Source: an uncultured Desulfovibrio sp. (GTDB taxonomy: Bacteria; Desulfobacterota; Desulfovibrionia; Desulfovibrionales; Desulfovibrionaceae). Taken from it: a DNA stretch of 64,000 nt. How positions within the stretch are numbered: position 1 is the stretch's first letter; the number at the start of each line of letters is the position of its first letter. Where the stretch lies: the NCBI GenBank assembly GCA_900541395.1, contig UQJT01000006.1, forward strand, positions 35,215 through 99,214. Direction: 5' to 3'. The translations under genes were made by a program, and so were the position numbers. This document shows, piece after piece, positions 62,018-64,000 of the stretch. A model generated the notes under the pieces. That model was not told the DNA's origin and did not search any database. It saw only the letters and a list, made by a program, of their open reading frames with translations.

Positions 62018-62727
62018 ATGGCTGATGCCAATATCCTTGACGTTCTTCGCAAGGCCATAGAACTGGCCATGCCCGACTTTCGGCATTACTACCGCATGGT
62101 TCGCAAGGCTGGCGTGGTCAACGCCTACGCCAACGACGGCAGGTATTACGCCGACGTGCGGCCGCTCCGCAACGACGAGACGGACGACCCCAAAGAGCCG
62201 CTCATCCCCCGCGTGGAAATCCCCATTATCTGGGGCGGGCCGCAACGGGGCGTCGTCTGCCCGCCCGCGCCCGGCACGCTCTGCGATCTATCCTACTACG
62301 ACGGCGATCCGAACTATCCGCGCATCAGCGACTTTCGCTGGCAGGGCAACGTCGCGCCGGAGTGCGGGCTGAACGAGCTTGTCATCCGGCCGGGGGAGAG
62401 CCTCAAGATAGAAAAGGACGGCTCGTTTCTGACAGTTTCCCCCAAGGACTGGACGGTGGAAATCGGCGGCACCGCCGCCATCAAGGCAGACGGCGAGTCA
62501 CGGTGGAAGCAGCGGGTAGCCTGACCCTCAAAGCCCCACAAATCACGGAATAGGGCAATAAAACGTCCACCGGCTATAGCGGGAGGACCGGGGAATCAAC
62601 CGAAACCGGAAAACGCCGCCAAATCGGAAATCTGACCATAGAGGGGAACCTGTCCGTATCAGGAAACGCCTCCATCTCCGGCAACGTCTACGCGGGGACA
62701 CGGAACGGAGGAACTTGTCCGCATTAA
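62018..62727 (+). pseudogene. Mu gp45-like baseplate spike protein, broken
   Basis: Starts MADANILDVLRKAIELAMPD and continues with baseplate-V-type features (WGGPQRGVVCPPAPGTLCDL). A lost base in DGE|VTVEAAGSL (near 62495) shifts the frame, and further on an in-frame TAG (62551-62553) interrupts the repetitive Gly/Asn tail (GNLSVSGNASISGNVYAG). The tail is the usual beta-helix repeat of spike proteins. It is followed by an AT-rich gene on the other strand. Confidence 0.72.
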
Positions 62728-62728
62728 C

Positions 62729-63031
62729 TTATGATATTTTATCATAAGAAAAAAAGTATTCCAGCCCTTTTTCTGTAAGGATCGGGATTTCCGGCATAGA
62801 TACTTCTTCCCTTACATAGCCTTGGCGCTCTAATTCTCCAAAAGCTATTTCTGTTTCCCTCTTGACTTGAGCTATATCATATCCTTGTTGGATTAATTGA
62901 CTCATAAAATCTGTTACAAAAAAATTCAACATTCTTTCACCGGGGGCTAATCTTGGGTCATGGTATAGTTTTTGGCAAATACAAGCTTCATGAAGTTGTG
63001 TTATAAGAAGATCAATAAACTTTATGGCCAT
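62729..63031 (-). CDS. AT-rich hypothetical protein inserted in the tail region
   Basis: The 100-residue protein begins MAIKFIDLLITQLHEACICQ, has a strong ribosome site (AAAAGGAG), and contains a likely winged-helix end (GELERQGYVREEV, ITEKGLEYFF). Its composition is far more AT-rich than the phage genes around it. It lies between gp45-like and gp46-like genes and in the opposite direction, so it is an inserted cargo gene. A small palindrome CTTATGATA/TATCATAAG (62728-62748) covers its stop codon. Family not recognised. Confidence 0.7.
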   Translation of the reverse strand: MAIKFIDLLITQLHEACICQKLYHDPRLAPGERMLNFFVTDFMSQLIQQGYDIAQVKRETEIAFGELERQGYVREEVSMPEIPILTEKGLEYFFSYDKIS

Positions 63032-63175
63032 GATTTTTCTCCTTTTTTATAAATTAATGGATATATTTTTTAAGTCAAGCTTTATTTATGCTAAAAAATT
63101 ATTCGTATAGCCCGCGCCCTTTCCGGGCACCCCCTCCGCTTTTGGGTCATAGTATCCGGAAAGCGGAGGCTTTTC

Positions 63176-63313
63176 ATGAACAGGATGAACACTGGGGAAC
63201 GGGCCGCCAGGGAAGGTGGCCAGCCGCGCAGCGGGAACGAAGCGATTGCCGCGCCAACCGCACGCGATAGCCCGTCCCCCACAGGACGTGGGGGTGGGCG
63301 GCATGTCGGTTGA
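63176..63313 (+). CDS. Small phage-region protein, 45 codons
   Basis: The ATG at 63176 has GGAGG about six bases upstream and encodes MNRMNTGERAAREGGQPRSG and a basic tail. Its TGA lies just inside the start of the gp46-like gene (63303), an overlap typical of phage genes. No family recognised. Confidence 0.4.
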   Translation: MNRMNTGERAAREGGQPRSGNEAIAAPTARDSPSPTGRGGGRHVG

Positions 63314-63420
63314 CTTGTGGGGGCAGGATATCGCCCTTGATTTTTCCGGGCAAGCCCGCGTGGCCGCCAACGACGAACTGACGCTGACCGAGAGCGTGGA
63401 CACAGTCACAGGGGGCCAGG
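63303..63420 (+). pseudogene. Mu gp46-like baseplate protein, N-terminal fragment
   Basis: It begins MSVDLWGQDIALDFSGQARV and continues to VDTVTGGQ, matching the start of gp46-type (baseplate W) proteins. The rest, including the usual wedge domain, is missing because the sequence joins a lytic transglycosylase on the other strand near 63.42 kb. Confidence 0.65.
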
Positions 63421-63424
63421 GTCG

Positions 63425-63803
63425 CTCCAGCGCTCATGGCGCTCTGGCGATCATGCAGCCACAGATCATACTCACACATGGCCCTCAGCGCCCAGCCGGG
63501 ATTGTACGGGGCGGGACTTTGCCCCCGCAGGGCCGGAGCTATGTCCGGCAGCCAGCGGGCGGTGGACGGCATGATCTGCGCAATACCCATCGCTCCTGCG
63601 GGAGAGACGGCATCGGCCTTCCAGAGGCTCTCGGTATGTACCTGCGCGGCCAGTACCGCCACGGGAGCGTCAAGCCCCCATACGGCATGGACCGCGCGGA
63701 TCAGTGTGTCGCGGTGCTGATACGCCGCACGGGGTATCCTTTCGGCGGCGTGGACGGAAATGGGGGCCGGCGCGGCGCAGCATGCCAGCAAGATACAGGT
63801 CAT
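63425..63803 (-). pseudogene. Lytic transglycosylase (SLT domain), 3' truncated
   Basis: The ATG at 63803 gives a signal peptide (MTCILLACCAAPAPISVHA) and an SLT domain with the catalytic Glu in QVHTESLWKADAVSPAGAMG, then IAQIMPSTARWLPDI and YDLWLHDRQSAM. The usual C-terminus is lost at the join with the gp46-like fragment. Such enzymes cut peptidoglycan for phage or conjugation machinery; a VirB1-type origin is possible. Confidence 0.68.
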
Positions 63804-63949
63804 GAAGGCCCGGATTTTTCCGCCAGACAAGGAAAGCAAGCCCCGCTCAAGGGAGCGCGCTCTTGCTGTACTCGACCGCGGAGCGGGGCGCGGCTTGACG
63901 CCGTATGGCGGAAAAAGACGCACCTTCATATATGGCTTTAGCCAATTGA

Positions 63950-63993
63950 GGAAGCATAGCTTCCGAAACAGAAATCCACCCGCTATGCGGGTG
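63950..63993. repeat. Two adjacent hairpins at the right edge
   Basis: GGAAGC/GCTTCC (about 63950-63964) and TCCACCCGC/GCGGGTGGA (63973-63993) lie 8 bp apart, upstream of the transglycosylase fragment. They may be a terminator pair of the next gene or part of a mobile element end. Confidence 0.45.
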
Positions 63994-64000
63994 GAGGCAA

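Noticed and set aside
1..64000. CRISPR array or rRNA operon
   Set aside because: No regularly spaced direct repeats and no rRNA-like stretch were seen on either strand.

Overview
The window is GC-rich DNA from a member of the Desulfovibrionaceae (Desulfovibrio or a close relative). The main evidence is a 907-residue molybdenum aldehyde oxidoreductase whose iron-sulfur cysteines sit at the same positions I recall for the Desulfovibrio gigas Mop enzyme, and a set of genes matching the poorly understood D. vulgaris DVU1553-DVU1558 locus. All names come from reading motifs and remembered family members. No database search was run.

Layout. (1) 1-1.2 kb: the end of a CheV-like chemotaxis protein, then lpxI. 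(2) 1.25-12.2 kb, mostly minus strand: a tight operon of methyltransferase, C-GCAxxG-C-C protein, TrsS-like radical SAM protein, AMP-dependent CoA ligase, XdhC-like protein and a DUF3089 hydrolase. The DVU1557- and DVU1558-like redox genes lie upstream, separated from it by an MFS transporter and a DUF4396 membrane protein. (3) 12.5-28.8 kb: a likely catabolic or organic-acceptor region. A minus-strand operon encodes two FrdA/AprA-type flavoproteins, a GltD-like NAD(P)H-flavin-FeS protein, a two-cluster ferredoxin and a DASS/SLC13-type permease. A plus-strand operon encodes a related permease and two very similar old-yellow-enzyme/dienoyl-CoA-reductase-type enzymes. Three LysR regulators stand at the edges. 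(4) 29.2-33.1 kb: the Mop aldehyde oxidoreductase and a MoeA-like protein, which I infer work with the redox genes of region 2. (5) 33.6-39.0 kb: glycine cleavage genes gcvT-gcvH-gcvPA-gcvPB, then a terminator and lplA. (6) 39.1-44.4 kb: fused msrAB, L-asparaginase, DUF305 protein, CapA-like lipoprotein and tRNA-Arg(TCT).

From the tRNA to the right end the window looks like accessory DNA. It holds a three-heme cytochrome, a duplicated SUMF1-domain protein, an AT-rich methyltransferase, two phage-type repressors, small orphan genes, and a short core-like block (glycosyltransferase with GtrA domain, polysaccharide deacetylase, Mrp ATPase). Next come a MITE-like palindromic element and a single-chain type IIG-like restriction-modification gene bracketed by 12-bp inverted repeats next to an IS481-family transposase remnant. 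From 59.4 to 64 kb there is a decayed mosaic of a Mu-like prophage tail region and other gene fragments, with frameshifts and abrupt joins.

How the genes may work together: region 2 plus region 4 looks like a maturation or electron-transfer system around a molybdenum hydroxylase, whose chemistry is not established. Region 3 looks like import of an organic acid followed by reduction or oxidation by flavoenzymes that draw electrons from NAD(P)H and ferredoxin. The best candidates for undescribed biology are the split Trs/Mop locus and the two-operon flavoenzyme region.
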